The notes beneath the pieces are model-generated. The model searched no databases and was not told the DNA's origin. It worked only from the letters and a program-made list of their open reading frames with translations. A stretch of DNA of 64,000 nt from Simmondsia chinensis (lineage: Eukaryota > Streptophyta > Magnoliopsida > Caryophyllales > Simmondsiaceae): positions 24,971,212 through 25,035,211 of the forward strand of contig JAGTTD010000016.1 of the NCBI GenBank assembly GCA_018398585.1. Direction: 5' to 3'. The translations under genes and the position numbers were made by a program. Each line of letters opens with the position of its first letter. The first letter of the stretch is position 1. Below, one piece after another: positions 44,565-56,045 of this stretch.

Positions 44565-46763
44565 TATCAGTCATGAGATCAAGTAAATTTTTCTTAGTAG
44601 CTAGCAATCTAATCCATTGATACCAAATAAATGGCAATCTTCAAAGGATTCAAACACAAGAATCATGGCATTAATGATCAAGACTCGAAGAATATAGCAA
44701 GAACTGCAATTGTCATAGTCCCTTTGAATCTTGAAATGTGCATATTCCAAGAAAAGGAATATATCAAATCTTCCATACAAAAGAGTACTAAATAATCAAA
44801 GACATAAATGGAAACCAAATTTCTAATGAAAACACGGGTTCCCATAAGAATTTTTGTTCAAATGTCTTTATTTTTAAAAAAAATTATATATTTTCTAAAC
44901 CAAAACTATCCATTCTTGACATTTAACTATTTACATGTGATAAAACTATGCAATCAAAACACGGGTTTCCAAAAGAACCTAAGAATCTTTAATCAAATGT
45001 CTTTTTTTTTTTTTTTTTCAAAAAAATATATGTACTCTAAACCAAACTAGTCCATTCTTGAGATTTAACCGTTTACCTATAATGAAACTATATAATAACA
45101 AGTATCAGTCACAAGTTCGGGTAAATTTTTCTTAGTGTGCTAGCAAGCTAATCCACCAATATCCGACAAATGGCAGTCTTCAAAAAAAAATTCAAACTCA
45201 AGAATCTTGGCATTAATGATCAAAGGCTAGAAGCCTGGAATAGTCCACTGCATTCTTGAATTGTGCATACTACCAAGAAAAGAAATATATGAAATCTTTT
45301 ATTCAAAAGAATACTAATTATTCAAAGAAAGAAATGGAAATCGAATTTCTATTCAAAATACGGGTTTCTAAATGAACCCAAGAATCTTTGTTCAAATGTC
45401 TTTATTTCTTCAAAAATATATATATTCTAAACTAAAATTATCTATTTTGACATTTAACTGTTTACCTACTATATAATCAAGACACGTGTTCCAAAAAGAA
45501 CCCAAGAATCTTTGTTCAAACGTCCTTTTTATTTTTAAAAAATGTATATTCTAAACCTAATACTACCTGCTCTTGAGATTTATCCGATTGCCTGTGATGA
45601 ACTACATAACAATAACTATCAATCGCAAGATTGGGTAAATTTTGATTAGTATACTAGCAAGTTAATCCATCGACATCAAACAAATAGCAATCTCCAAGAG
45701 AATTCAAACACAAGAATCATCGCACTAATGATCAAGACTGAAAGAAAGTAGCCACAACTGCAATTTTCATAGTACATTCGATTCTTGAAATGCGCATAAT
45801 ACCAAGATAGAAAACATATGAAATCTTCTATACAAAAGAATACTAATTATTCAAAGAATTAAATGGAAAATGAATTTCTAATCAAAGGGTTCCCAAAAGA
45901 ACCTAAGAATCTTTGGTCAAATGTCTTTATTATTTTCAAAAATTATATATATTCTAAACCAAAACTATCCATTCTTAGTATCTAAATGTCTACCCCTGAT
46001 GAAACTATATAATCAAAACACGGCTTCCAAAAAGAACCCAAGAATCATTCGTCAAATGTCTTTAATTTTTTTAAAAAAAATATATATAATATAAACAAAT
46101 ACTATCCATTCTTGAGATTATGATACTATATATAACAAGCATCGGTCACAAGATTGGGTAGATCATTCTTAGTTACTAGCAAGCTAATCCACCAATATCA
46201 AACAAATAACAATCTTAACAGAATTCAAACACAAGAATCATAGCATTAATAATCAAGGCCGAAAGAACATAACCACAACTACAATTAACACAGCCCATTC
46301 GATTCTTGAAATGCACATAATACCAAAAAAAGAAACATATCAAATCTTCTATCCAAAAGAATTAAATGGAAAACAAATTTATAATCAAAACATGGGTCCC
46401 CAAAAGAATTAGAGAATTGTTGTTCAAATGTCTTTATTTTGTTCAATAAATAAATATATTCCAAACCAAAACTATCTATTTTTGATATTTAATAGTTTAC
46501 CAGTAGTGAAACTATATAATCAAAACATGCATTCCCAAGAACCCAAGAATCTTTGTTCAAACGTCCTTTTTGTTTTAAAAAAATATATATTTTGACCCAA
46601 GACTACCCGTTATTGAAATTTATCCGTTTGCTTGTGATGAGACAATACAACAATAGTACTAGTTGCAGGATACGGTAAATTTTTTTTAGTACACTAGCAA
46701 GTTAATCCACCGATGTTAAATAAATAGCAATCTTCAAAAGAAACCGAACACAAGAATCATGGC

Positions 46764-47387
46764 ATTGATAATTAGGGGTGAAAAAAATTGGTCCGGACCG
46801 GTGGATGGGATCTGACTAGCCTTTTCGGTCAAAGACTAGACCGGACCGACCATATATCGGTCCAGTCCTCGGTCCTAGTATATGTGCTTAATCGGTCTTC
46901 GATCCGGTCCGGTCCAAGACCGAAAAACCCGAAGACCGGACCGAAGACCGATCAACATTAATTACGTATTAAATATTTTGGGTAAATAATTTTAATATAT
47001 AATTAGTATATAATGTATGTATCTAAAAATACTAAATCTTAGAAAATTAAATATTTATTTTTTTACTATTTAATAATTATATAAATATTCCGTATAACCA
47101 ACTTTAAGTTATATATATATATATTGTGTAAATTATACTATTACCGTTATTCTCTAATTTTTAACTTTCGTACAAAGATGTTTTTCTTCTTATAAATGAA
47201 ATTGTTAGAAAAAAGTCAGTCCAAATCGGTCTGGTCCGGTCAGGACCGGTTTCTAATCTGTCTTAGATTGGACCAACCCGGTAGTAATTGGTCTGGCCCT
47301 TGGTCTCATGATTTGACGTACTTCGATTTTCGTTGGGTCCGGTCCGATTTGGTCCGGTCTTGGACCAATGTGCACCCTTATTGATCA
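46764..47387. mobile_element. hAT MITE with 8-bp target duplication
   Basis: Element 46772-47379 (608 bp). Ends read TTAGGGGTGAAAAAAATTGG and, reversed, AAGGGTGCACATTGGTCC. GGTCCGGTCC and GACCGGACCG words fill both arms. Flanks ATTGATAA (46764-46771) and ATTGATCA (47380-47387) agree at 7 of 8 bases, as hAT elements produce. The centre is AT-rich and non-coding. It sits inside a satellite unit, whose uninterrupted form is seen in neighbours. Confidence 0.8.
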
Positions 47388-47737
47388 AGACTAGAAGAAC
47401 ATCCACAATTGCAATTGTTCTAGTCCATTCAATTCTTGAAATGAGTGAGGCAAATCAAATCTTCTATACAAAAATAATACTAACAATACAAAGAACTAAA
47501 TGCAAACCGAATTTCAAATCAAAAGAAATATAAAAATGCAAGAACCAGTGTCAGGAATTCAAAGCGGAATATATCACTAAAACACAAGACAAGAATCATG
47601 ACCTTAATGATCAAGATTGGGAGAACTTAGCTACAACTGCAATTATCGTACTCCATTCGATTCTTGAAATGTGTATATTATCAAGAAAAGAAGCAAATCA
47701 AATCTTCATACAAAGAATACAAATAATACAAAGAACT

Positions 47738-48095
47738 TGTAAAATATCAATAGATCTATTCAAGCACAAAATCAAAGTAATACTTGCAAGACTAGAAGTT
47801 GAATTGAAAGGAACTGGATGATTTCTTCCATGTACAACCTTACAATATATACTCATAAAAAGGAGATTAAAAGTCTAGGAAATAAATCTATGCACTAACT
47901 ACCTAGCATAATGAGAGAAAAGAATGACATAAATTGAAGAGGCCATTTACTAGGTTGGCCGGTTACAAAGGAGAGGGAAAGAAATAAACACGACCCACAT
48001 GCCCTAAAAACTAGCTAGGAACTAAATGCTAGAAATACATGTAAAATATATGGCCAAATACAAGAAAAATATACATTAAAATACAAGTTCTAACA
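47738..48095 (-). mobile_element. 3' LTR of Ty1/copia element B
   Basis: On the minus strand a polypurine tract AAGGGGGAG (48104-48096) precedes TGTTAGAACTTG at 48095. The LTR runs to ...ATTTTACA at 47738, about 358 bp, then meets satellite sequence. Only this LTR survives; the 5' LTR is missing. Confidence 0.75.
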
Positions 48096-49849
48096 CTCCC
48101 CCTTAAGTTGGAGCATGCAAATCACAATACCCAACTTGCCAATGAAAGAAGAGTGCCCCGGATGGCCTAAGGCCTTGACGAATAAATCCGCAATTTGTTC
48201 TCCACTCCAAACATAGGCTGTGGTGATCTCCTTAGACAGTAATTTCTCACGAACAAAGTGACAATCTATCTCAATGTGCTTCATTCGTTCATGAAACACA
48301 GGATTAGATGCAATATGAAGAGCTTCCTAGTTATCACAAAACAATAAAACAGGATTATCAGTGGGAACAACAAGATCAAATAATAACCATCGCAACCACA
48401 CTATCTCACTAGTCGTGATAGCCATAGACCGATATTCTGCTTCAGCCGAGGAACGAAACACCAAAGTCTGTTTCTTGGACCTCCAAGAAATAGACGACCC
48501 TCCTAAAAATATAACATGCCCCATTGTAGACCGTCTAGTTGTAGGACAACCAGCCCAATCTGCATCACAATGAGCTCGCAGTTTCAAATCACAATCAGAA
48601 GGAAGAAATATCCCTTGTCCCGACGTTCCCTTAAGGTAACATAGAACTCGCATAAGAACATAGAGATGAGGCATATGCGGATCATGCATAAACTGACTTA
48701 ATATACAAACAGCATAACAAATGTTAGGACGCGTAATAGTCAAATATAGTAGACGACCCACTAGATGTCTATATTGACATCTATCAACAACAGGCTCACC
48801 AACACCATCTGCTAGCCAATTGAACTATGGGAGTAGACCCAGGCTTAGCACCTAGGGTCCCTGCTTCACTAACAATGTCAAGAGCATATTTCTGTTGACT
48901 AAGCATAATTCCCTTTTGAGAACGCACAACCTCGATACCCAAAAAATATTTAATCTGTCCTAGATCTTTAATTCCAAAAGATCGATTCAAGGTGGCTTTG
49001 ACCCCTTTAATGTGTTCTTCATCATTACCCGTTATGAGTACGTCATCAACATAAATGAGAACTGTTGTATATGTCGTTCCATTCATATAGGTAAATAATG
49101 AATGGTCAGCTTTAGATTGTTGAAAACCAATCTTAACTAAGGTCGAGGTGAATTTGTGATTTCCATTTTGGGAGGCTTGTTTAAGTCCATATAAAGATTT
49201 TCTAAGGCGACATACTTCCCCTCATTTTTACATTCAAAACCCTAAGGAAGCTTCTTGTAGACCTCTTCATCTAGGTCTCCATGAAGAAATGTATTATTCA
49301 CATCTAATTGTTGGATAATCTATCTTCAGGCCGAGGCCACGGCCAACACACAACGAACAGTTAGAAGTTTAGCTACCGGAGCAAAGGTGTCATGATAATC
49401 TATACCTTCTACCTGAGTGTACCCCTTAGCAACAAGACGAGCTTTATAGTGTTCAATTGACCCGTCGGACTTGTACTTGATCTTGTTAACCCACTTTGAG
49501 TCTATCGCCTTCTTTCCAACCGGTAGTTCCTCAAGTGTCCACGTACGGTTCTGCTCAAGTGCCTTGATCTCCTTCTCTATAGCTTCTCTCCAATGTTCAT
49601 ACTGTACGGCCTGGTTAAAATTTTTCAGCTCATCACCCGAGGTGATGGCATTCAAAAGTATCGAATGAGCGTTAGAAAAACGTACGTTAGCAACGAAATT
49701 TGAGATTGGATATAAAATACCAGAGTTAGCTGATGCAGTGGCAGTTGGAGAATGGGATATAAAAGACAGTACCTTAGTGATGTAATCTTGATATTTAACG
49801 GGCATAGAATGCACTCTATTACTTCTTCTCAATGTATCTTCCTCGATAC
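48096..49849 (-). pseudogene. Ty1/copia element B: reverse transcriptase and RNase H
   Basis: In minus order: [20 protein letters not shown] and [20 protein letters not shown] (49550-49345), a damaged stretch, the RT active site LIYVDDVLITG near 49060, FLGIEV, then GRLLYLTITRPNICYAV, RNase H motifs (HCDADWAG, SSAEAEYRSM, about 48590-48420) and the C-terminal [14 protein letters not shown] and ADLFVKAL. Stops occur near 49325, 48800 and 48330. It is interrupted at 49850 by the gypsy element; the rest is at 53580-54790. Confidence 0.88.
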
Positions 49850-49854
49850 GCGTA

Positions 49855-50403
49855 TGTTATGACCCGTGAATCCTAAGCATGAGCTGGTGGTGGCTGGTTG
49901 CTGTTGTTGGTGTGCTGCTATGTTGCTGTTAGTTAGGTTAAGAATGATTTATTAGTCATTAGTTGAAGTGTTGCATATTTAGGTTGATGTTAGTGTATTT
50001 CCTTAAGCATAATTCCTTTGCTTCATTGTAATAACTGTTGGGTAGTCTCGGTTAGTTAGTGTTTTGGCGCCAAAGGTTTAATTGTTAGTTAGTAGATATT
50101 TTAGTTTGAATTAGATATTTTCTTAAGTAGGCGGTTAAGACTTGTGACTAGGTTCATTGAATTGGGCTTAACCGACTTGCTTGTTATTGCTTATAAGTAG
50201 TTTGATCTTGTGTAATATTGAAGCATTCAATGATAATCAAAAGATCTCAATTTGACATCAATCTCTCTCTCTCATCCAACCTTCTCTATTTGTCATCTAA
50301 TTTTCTCTAATTCTCATCTTAATTCACTTCTCTTCTCATCTAAACTCTCATCTATCTTCATCTAACTTAGGTCATGGTTTGAGATTCAATCTCGAGCATA
50401 ACA
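49855..50403 (+). repeat. 5' LTR of the gypsy element
   Basis: Begins TGTTATGACC and ends CATAACA. It contains a perfect 12-bp palindrome TTTGGCGCCAAA at 50063-50074, matching the E2F-type consensus, and CT-rich repeats near 50260-50340. Confidence 0.9.
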
Positions 50404-50883
50404 ATTGGTATCAGAGCCTCGTTTGGCTTCTAATCGAGCTCTTAATCAAGAAAAATTGAAATCAGATTGTTGTTGCCACGCAAGAGACTTTTGATGCTTT
50501 GCATTTGATTTAGTTGAATCAATTTCAACTGAATTGAGCTTGTATTATGTCAAGCTTGGTGCTAGCTACAATTCATCATTAAAAAAAAAAAAAAAAACAA
50601 GTTTTGTTTCTGAATTTTAGTCATTCCAATTGATCAAAGTTCAAATGCTTATATAAGATCAATTGGATCAAATTCAGCTCACTTTTGGTAGCTCAAGTAC
50701 TATTTTATTGAAGATTTGCTGCGGTTTGTTCTGTGCTGCCAATAAGCCTTTAAATTAATTGAGATTTAGCTCAGTTTGAGATGATCTAAGCTCTATTGCT
50801 GCCACTGGATTAGCTGGATCAAGTTCGATTTAGTTTGTGAAGATCAGTGAGAGCTGGCAAGACGCAAGAAGCCTAATTCATCT

Positions 50884-53012
50884 ATGGCTGGTGGTGTAAC
50901 CACACGATTTGGAGCAAGAGCTGGAAATCCAGTTACCTTTGTGGATCCAAATGTGTCTTATGCTGAGGCAGTTGGTGCTCCAACAACAAGAGATGCGCAG
51001 TTTGTTACCAAGGATCAGCTAAATTCTAAAATGAATGTAATGCTTGATCGGTTTAAGCAAATGCAGCAGTAGAGTGATCGAATGAGTGATGAAAGGTTCG
51101 ATTAACTTAAGAAAAAGTAGCAGGAGAATGATCAGAAGAGAGATGCACTGATGCTGCAGATGATGCTGCAAGTTCAGCAGGCAGGCAGTGAGAGGATTGA
51201 AGGTCGAATCTCTCAACTGCTGCATCAATTGGAGGAGATGGTTACTAGTTTGTAAGATCAGGTTAATAGACAAGGTGTTGCATGTGGAGTTGGGATCTTA
51301 TTGCCCGCAAGCCATTAGAGGCAACCTTCTAACGTGATTCAACCTCAAGTACCGGATGCTGCTGCTGAATCTCAAGATGGACCTCAAGTTGCTAATGTGA
51401 CTATTACTCCTCAAGTTTTTCTTCAATCAGCTGATGTTAGACCTCAAAATCAACCTCCAGAAGCTGAAGTAACTGACAGACCTCATGAACATCTATTTGA
51501 TAAGTGCAAATTCGATCTTCTAGCATGAATCTTGGACAGAATGGTCATCCTCCAGAACATTCAGTACATATCAGATCGAGTAATGTTAATGCAGGACATC
51601 TTGATCATCCACTTGATCCAACACATACATGACCTGATTGCTTGTTTGGAGAACATCTTGTTCAGCCACCAGATCAGGCTCAGCAACATTTACATGGACA
51701 AAATTCTTCTGAAAATGGTCCCATACGAAGCAGTGATGTTAATTCTGGTAGTAGAAGCAATGGCTTTAGACAACCAAGAGTACAAATTGAAAAATTTGAT
51801 GGAAAGCCGCCATAATCTTGGTTAAGTAGATGTGATCGGTATTTTCACTTCTATCACATTTTGGATGAGGAAAAGTTGGAACTGGTAGCTGTGTACCTTC
51901 AAGGAGATCATGAAGTATGGCTCTATAGTCTATTGAAGAGCAATCCCAACTGAATTTATGGTAGAGCTTTAGGAACGATATGGTGATGAAGATTCCAGTG
52001 ACATTGTCGATAACTTCAACAAGGTGTTTCAAATAAGGAGTATATGACAAGGTTTGAGAACCTTAGAGCGAGCATGATAACTGTCTATCCTCAAGCCCCT
52101 GAGTCATTTTATGTCTCAAGCTCCGTCAGTGGATTAAAGCCTAAAATCAAGAACCTTGTGAAGGCAATGGGTCCTAGTTCTTTGTCCAAAGCCTATGCAA
52201 AGGCTAAGCTTTTTGAGGCCATGGTTCTAGCATCCAATGATGGGCCAAAGCACCGAGGGGAAAGTTCCCAACAACATCAGAAAGGGGCAGATGAATCCAA
52301 AGTTGCTCGTACTGTTGAAAAGAAGCCTCAAAGACTCTATTTTAAGTGCAATCAGCCGTATGAATTTGGGCATAAGTGTAATCCTAAATTCCTCATGGAA
52401 TTTAGAGGAATTGGTGTTAAAGGGCAATGTGAAAGTGATGAGCCAAATACTGATATTGATGGTTTAGATCGGGAACCTTGCATTGAGGATGAAGTTGAGG
52501 TTTCCTTGAAGGCTTTGATAGGACAAGGAGTTCATAATACACTCGGGATCAAGGGGAAAGCGGGCAAGAGGTCTATTGTTAATTTGATCGACAGTGGAAG
52601 CACCCATAGTTTCATTAATCCGAAAATGGTGAAGAAAGTGGGCCATAAAGAGATCAAAACCCATCCTCTAGCTGTGACAGTCGCTAATGGGAATTTAATC
52701 CTAACTCAGACTAAATTCTAAGGATTTAACTGGTCTATGCAAGACTACAAGTTCGATTTGATTTCAGAGTCTTGCCTTTGGGGGGTTGCGATATAGTTCT
52801 TGGAGTTGATTGGATGAGCTCTTTTAACTCGGTGTCCTTTGATTATGCTAAGCAAATTGTATCCATTGAAAGACAAGGATCAAATGTTACATTGCGAGGC
52901 ATGGATGATCAAGCTCAATTACAGTTGCTTAGGGGAAGGAGCCACAGTTCTAAAATAACCAATTTCCTAGCCTCCAGTCTTGAGGACAAGAATGTTTTCA
53001 AGGGAAAGGGAA
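50884..53012 (+). pseudogene. Gypsy gag-protease region, decayed
   Basis: Starts MAGGVTTRFGARAGNPVTFV at 50884. Stops interrupt it at 51070, 51103, 51118, 51253 and 51318. Gag motifs KFDGKPP and RCDRYFHFYHI follow around 51800-51860 and RFENLRAS near 52050. A damaged zinc finger, YFKCNQPYEFGHKC, lies near 52338 and a pepsin-like active site LIDSGSTHSFI near 52590. After a shift at 52720 the frame gives GGCDIVLGVDWM to about 53020. There is no RT, RNase H or integrase between protease and purine tract. Confidence 0.82.
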
Positions 53013-53574
53013 TGTTATGACCCGAGAATCCAAAGCATGAGCTGGTGGTGGCTGGTTGCAGTTGTTGGTTGCTGCTGTTGGGGTGCTGCTATGTTGTTGT
53101 TAGTTAGCTTAAGAATGATGTATTAGTCATTAGTTGAAGTGTAGCGTTTTGAGGTTGATGTTAGTGTATTTCCTTAAGCATAATTCCTTTGCTGCATTGT
53201 AATAACTGTTTGGTAGTCTCGGTTAGTTAGTGTTTTGGCGCCAAAGGTTTAATCGTTAGTTAGTAGATATTTTAGTTTGAATTAGACATTTTCTTAAGTA
53301 GGCGGTTAAGACTTGTGACTAGGTTCATTGAATTGAGCTTAACCGACTTGCTTGTTATTGCTTATAAGTAGTTTGATCTTGTGTAACATTGAAGCATTCA
53401 ATGATAATCAAAAGATCTCAATTTGAGATCAATCTCTCTCTCTCATCCAACCTTCTCTATTTCTCATCTAACTTTCTCTAATTCTCATCTTAATTCACTT
53501 ATCTTCTCATCTAAACTCTCATCCATCTTCATCTCTCTTTGGTCATGGTTTGAGATTCAATCTCAAGCATAACA
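53013..53574 (+). repeat. 3' LTR of the gypsy element
   Basis: Copy of the 5' LTR with a short extra TGCTGCTGTTGG-type insertion near 53070 and scattered substitutions. The TTTGGCGCCAAA palindrome is kept at 53234-53245. Confidence 0.9.
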
Positions 53575-53579
53575 GCGTA

Positions 53580-54790
53580 CTACTCCCCCTGTCGGCTTGC
53601 TGCGGGCCCTCTGTTGGCTCACTGTTCTGTTCAGCAACTGGTATAGTGGCCGGTTGAAGCTGCAGCTCACTATCCGACAGTGAGCTGCTATTTCGTTGCT
53701 AAATTGGTCCGACATGGACTGGGTCTAACTCTACTTGTCCATTCAAATGATTAACATGCTTTTCTGGGGTTAAATTTAACTCATCGATTTTCAAAAAAGG
53801 CATGGAATCTTCATAAAACCGAACATCCCTAGACACAATGATCCTTTTATCATCCAAGCTATATATTTTATACCTATTTTGACAGTGAGGTTATCCCATA
53901 AAAATACCCGGTGAAGCTTGTTTGTCAAATTTTCCACTAGACCGATTTTTAAAATGAAAATGACATAAACATCCAAAAATCCTCAAATGATCATATGATG
54001 GAATTTTGCCCATCAAAACCTCATATGGGCTTCTATTAGCAAGTAAAGAAGTGGGTATCAAATTTATCAAATATGCAGCTGTTAAAATGCATTCACCCCA
54101 AAATCGTTTAGGGAGACCAGCTTGAAATCGAAGTGCATGACCAACCTCTAACAGATGCTTATGCTTCCACTCAACTACACTGTTTTGTTAAGGTGTCCCT
54201 GTCAACGAGGTCTGAAATTGGATCCCATGCTTGGCATAGAAACTTAGCAATGGCCCATATTTAAATTCTTGGCCATTGTCACTCCGTACTCCTTTCACCT
54301 GCAAACCAAACTGAGTAACCACCATTTGACAAAAATCCATAAGGATCCCATGAGCTTGGGACTTTTCTCTCACGAGATAAACCCAAGTACAATGACTATC
54401 ATCATCAATAATCGTCAAAAAATAACGAGCACCATATAAGGATAAAGTTCTATAAGGTCCCCAAATATTATAGTGTATTAATTCAAAACAATACAGAGTC
54501 ATTGAAACTGACAAAGGAAAGGGCAAACGTGCTTGTTTTGCACGATGACAAGAATCACAAACAACATTTGTTCCTTTAATGTTCAAATGCGGAAAAAGAG
54601 AAAGTTTATCGAAAGCAACATGTCTCAACCGGTGATGCCACAAAACTGCTTCTTCCTTATTTCTGACCATGTGTGCCGATGTCCCAACCGACCCAGCTTC
54701 CAACAGATATAGCCCATTTCTCAACTTACCCGCCCCAGTCAGCGTCCTCGAGTGAGGGTCCTGGATGTAACAATTTCACCAGAAAAATCA
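53580..54790 (-). pseudogene. Ty1/copia element B: GAG-pre-integrase and integrase
   Basis: The minus strand begins near 54790 with DPHSRTLTGAGK-like sequence and LRNGLYLLEAG at 54721. The HHCC zinc domain follows (HHRLRH ... CDSCHRAK), then integrase core residues in IWGPYR, TIIDDDSH and VRSDNGQEF (54570-54240). A stop near 54190 and further shifts precede a tail with LINLIPTSLLANRSPYEVL near 54075. Gag and protease are absent, so this element is truncated at its 5' side. It continues past the gypsy insertion at 49849. Confidence 0.88.
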
Positions 54791-55195
54791 AATCTTCTTG
54801 TCGATTAACCGGAATTTAAGCACTTTGGAAACGATGTCATCAAGTGGACTCACGTAACACCTTGAATGACAAGAAACGGCCAAGGGATAGCGGCGGTTGC
54901 AGGAAGGGGGGGAGGGGGATGGAGAGAGAGGGATTGTTATGGCAAATATTGGGGAATATAGGGGTTAATTTATAGAGGTTTACTGATATTTTTTTGAGTG
55001 CATGTGCTCCGGCCCATAGCTTATAAATTGAGCTTTATTTTTCTTTAATACAAAAATCCGAAGTAATATTTAAAAAATATTTTTAATATTTGAAAAAAAA
55101 TAATTCCAATTTTTGAAAAATATTTTAAACTTTTTTAAAAAATAAATAGTTTTAAAATATTAAAAATTAGTTTAAATAAACCTTTTTTGAATCAT
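54791..55195. other. Spacer, no gene seen
   Basis: Contains a G-run-rich segment at 54905-54930 and AT-rich sequence. I found nothing with coding or repeat character I could name. Confidence 0.35.
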
Positions 55196-56045
55196 CAAGG
55201 GTTTTCGATCAATTGAATTGAAGTATTTCGAGTTTTCAATTGACTAAGGTTGAAAGTTTGTCAGAACGGTTCACATTGCATTTGAGTTATTATGGTCAGA
55301 GCGACTCACTTTTAGTTTGAGCTATTTGAGTTTCAAGTCCAATTGGGGTTAAGTATTGCATCGGGTCATTTAGTGTTCAATTTGTATCGGATTTTCAGTT
55401 AATTGAGTTTAGTAGAATTCAGACTAGAATCGGTCGGGTTGGATGATTTCAATCATTTCAAACTCGAGTCATCTTACCTTTGGGACAAACGAGTTGTATC
55501 ATTTCAAATTTTGAGTTATCTTAGACTGAGTTTGAGATGGTTCGGGTCATTTTTGGTTTGGGTCATATTAAGTTTTAAGTTAATTTGGTGGGATTATTTC
55601 TACTTCGGCTCATCTTGTTTACATCACATTCAAGTCAAGTAGTTTTGTTTTTTTAGATTTGAGTCATCTCGAGTTTCGAGTCAATCGGGTTGGATGACTT
55701 CGGACTGTGAACTAAGGTGATTTCGGTCGTTTTAAATTTAAGTCATTTAAGTTGGGTGATTTCGAGGTTCGGGTCAAATTCTAGGTTGTGTCTATGTCTT
55801 TAGATTTTGAGTCATCTTATGTTTGGGTTAATAAAGTTGGGTCATTTTGGGTTTCAGGTCAATGAAGTTACTATGTAATTGCAATTGCTTACCCCTACCC
55901 CAAGGAATTTGAAAGTATAATTTTCATTTAAAATCCAATTTCATGAAATTGGGTAGTATAATTATAATTTCAATTTGAGCAAGTGAACCAAACAACAAAA
56001 TTGGAATTATGAGCCCTAATTCTAGGTTCCAATTTCATGATCAGG
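55196..56045. mobile_element. Inverted relative of the 9.1-kb PIF/Harbinger-like element
   Basis: Read on the minus strand, 56045-55850 carries GAATTAGGGCTCATAATTCC, TTGTTTGGTTCAC, GAAAATTATACTTTCAAATT and CCTTGGGGT, in the same order as 9140-9265. The interior GGGTCATTTTGGGTTTC-type words mirror AAAATGACTC words there. Terminal repeats are eroded. A 79-codon frame at 55403 is an artefact of these repeats. Confidence 0.55.

Larger units (their letters stand above)
41980..47737. repeat. Satellite-like tandem array of roughly 0.5-kb units
   Basis: The anchor AAGAATCATGGCATTAATGA-like recurs near 42110, 42534, 44660, 45200, 45714, 46230, 46753 and 47590. Where not interrupted, spacing is about 510-540 bp. 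Most units contain two copies of an inner block (ACACGGGTTCCCAAAAGAAC ... CAAATGTCTTT ... CTAAACCAAAACTATCC). Three mobile elements interrupt the array at 42618, 42961 and 46772, and a copia LTR ends it at 47738. Units are diverged, so the array is old. Confidence 0.85.
49850..53579 (+). mobile_element. Nested Ty3/gypsy element, two LTRs, gag-protease only
   Basis: 5' LTR 49855-50403 (549 bp) and 3' LTR 53013-53574 (562 bp) both start TGTTATGACCCG and end AAGCATAACA or GAGCATAACA. GCGTA flanks the element at 49850-49854 and 53575-53579. The primer site TGGTATCAGAGC is at 50406-50417, and a purine tract AAGGGAAAGGGAA lies at 53000-53012. The 2.6-kb interior encodes gag and protease only. The LTRs are similar but carry substitutions and an insertion near 53065, so insertion was not very recent. 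It splits copia element B. Confidence 0.93.

Noticed and set aside
44115..44576. 153-codon frame with membrane-like segments
   Set aside because: It overlaps the LINE ORF1 end and the T/G-rich 3' UTR in another frame.
41980..47737. CRISPR-like spaced repeats
   Set aside because: Units are about 0.5 kb and contiguous in a plant genome, so this is a satellite-type array.
55403..55642. 79-codon frame
   Set aside because: It is built from GGGTCAT/GAGTCATCT words of a transposon copy.
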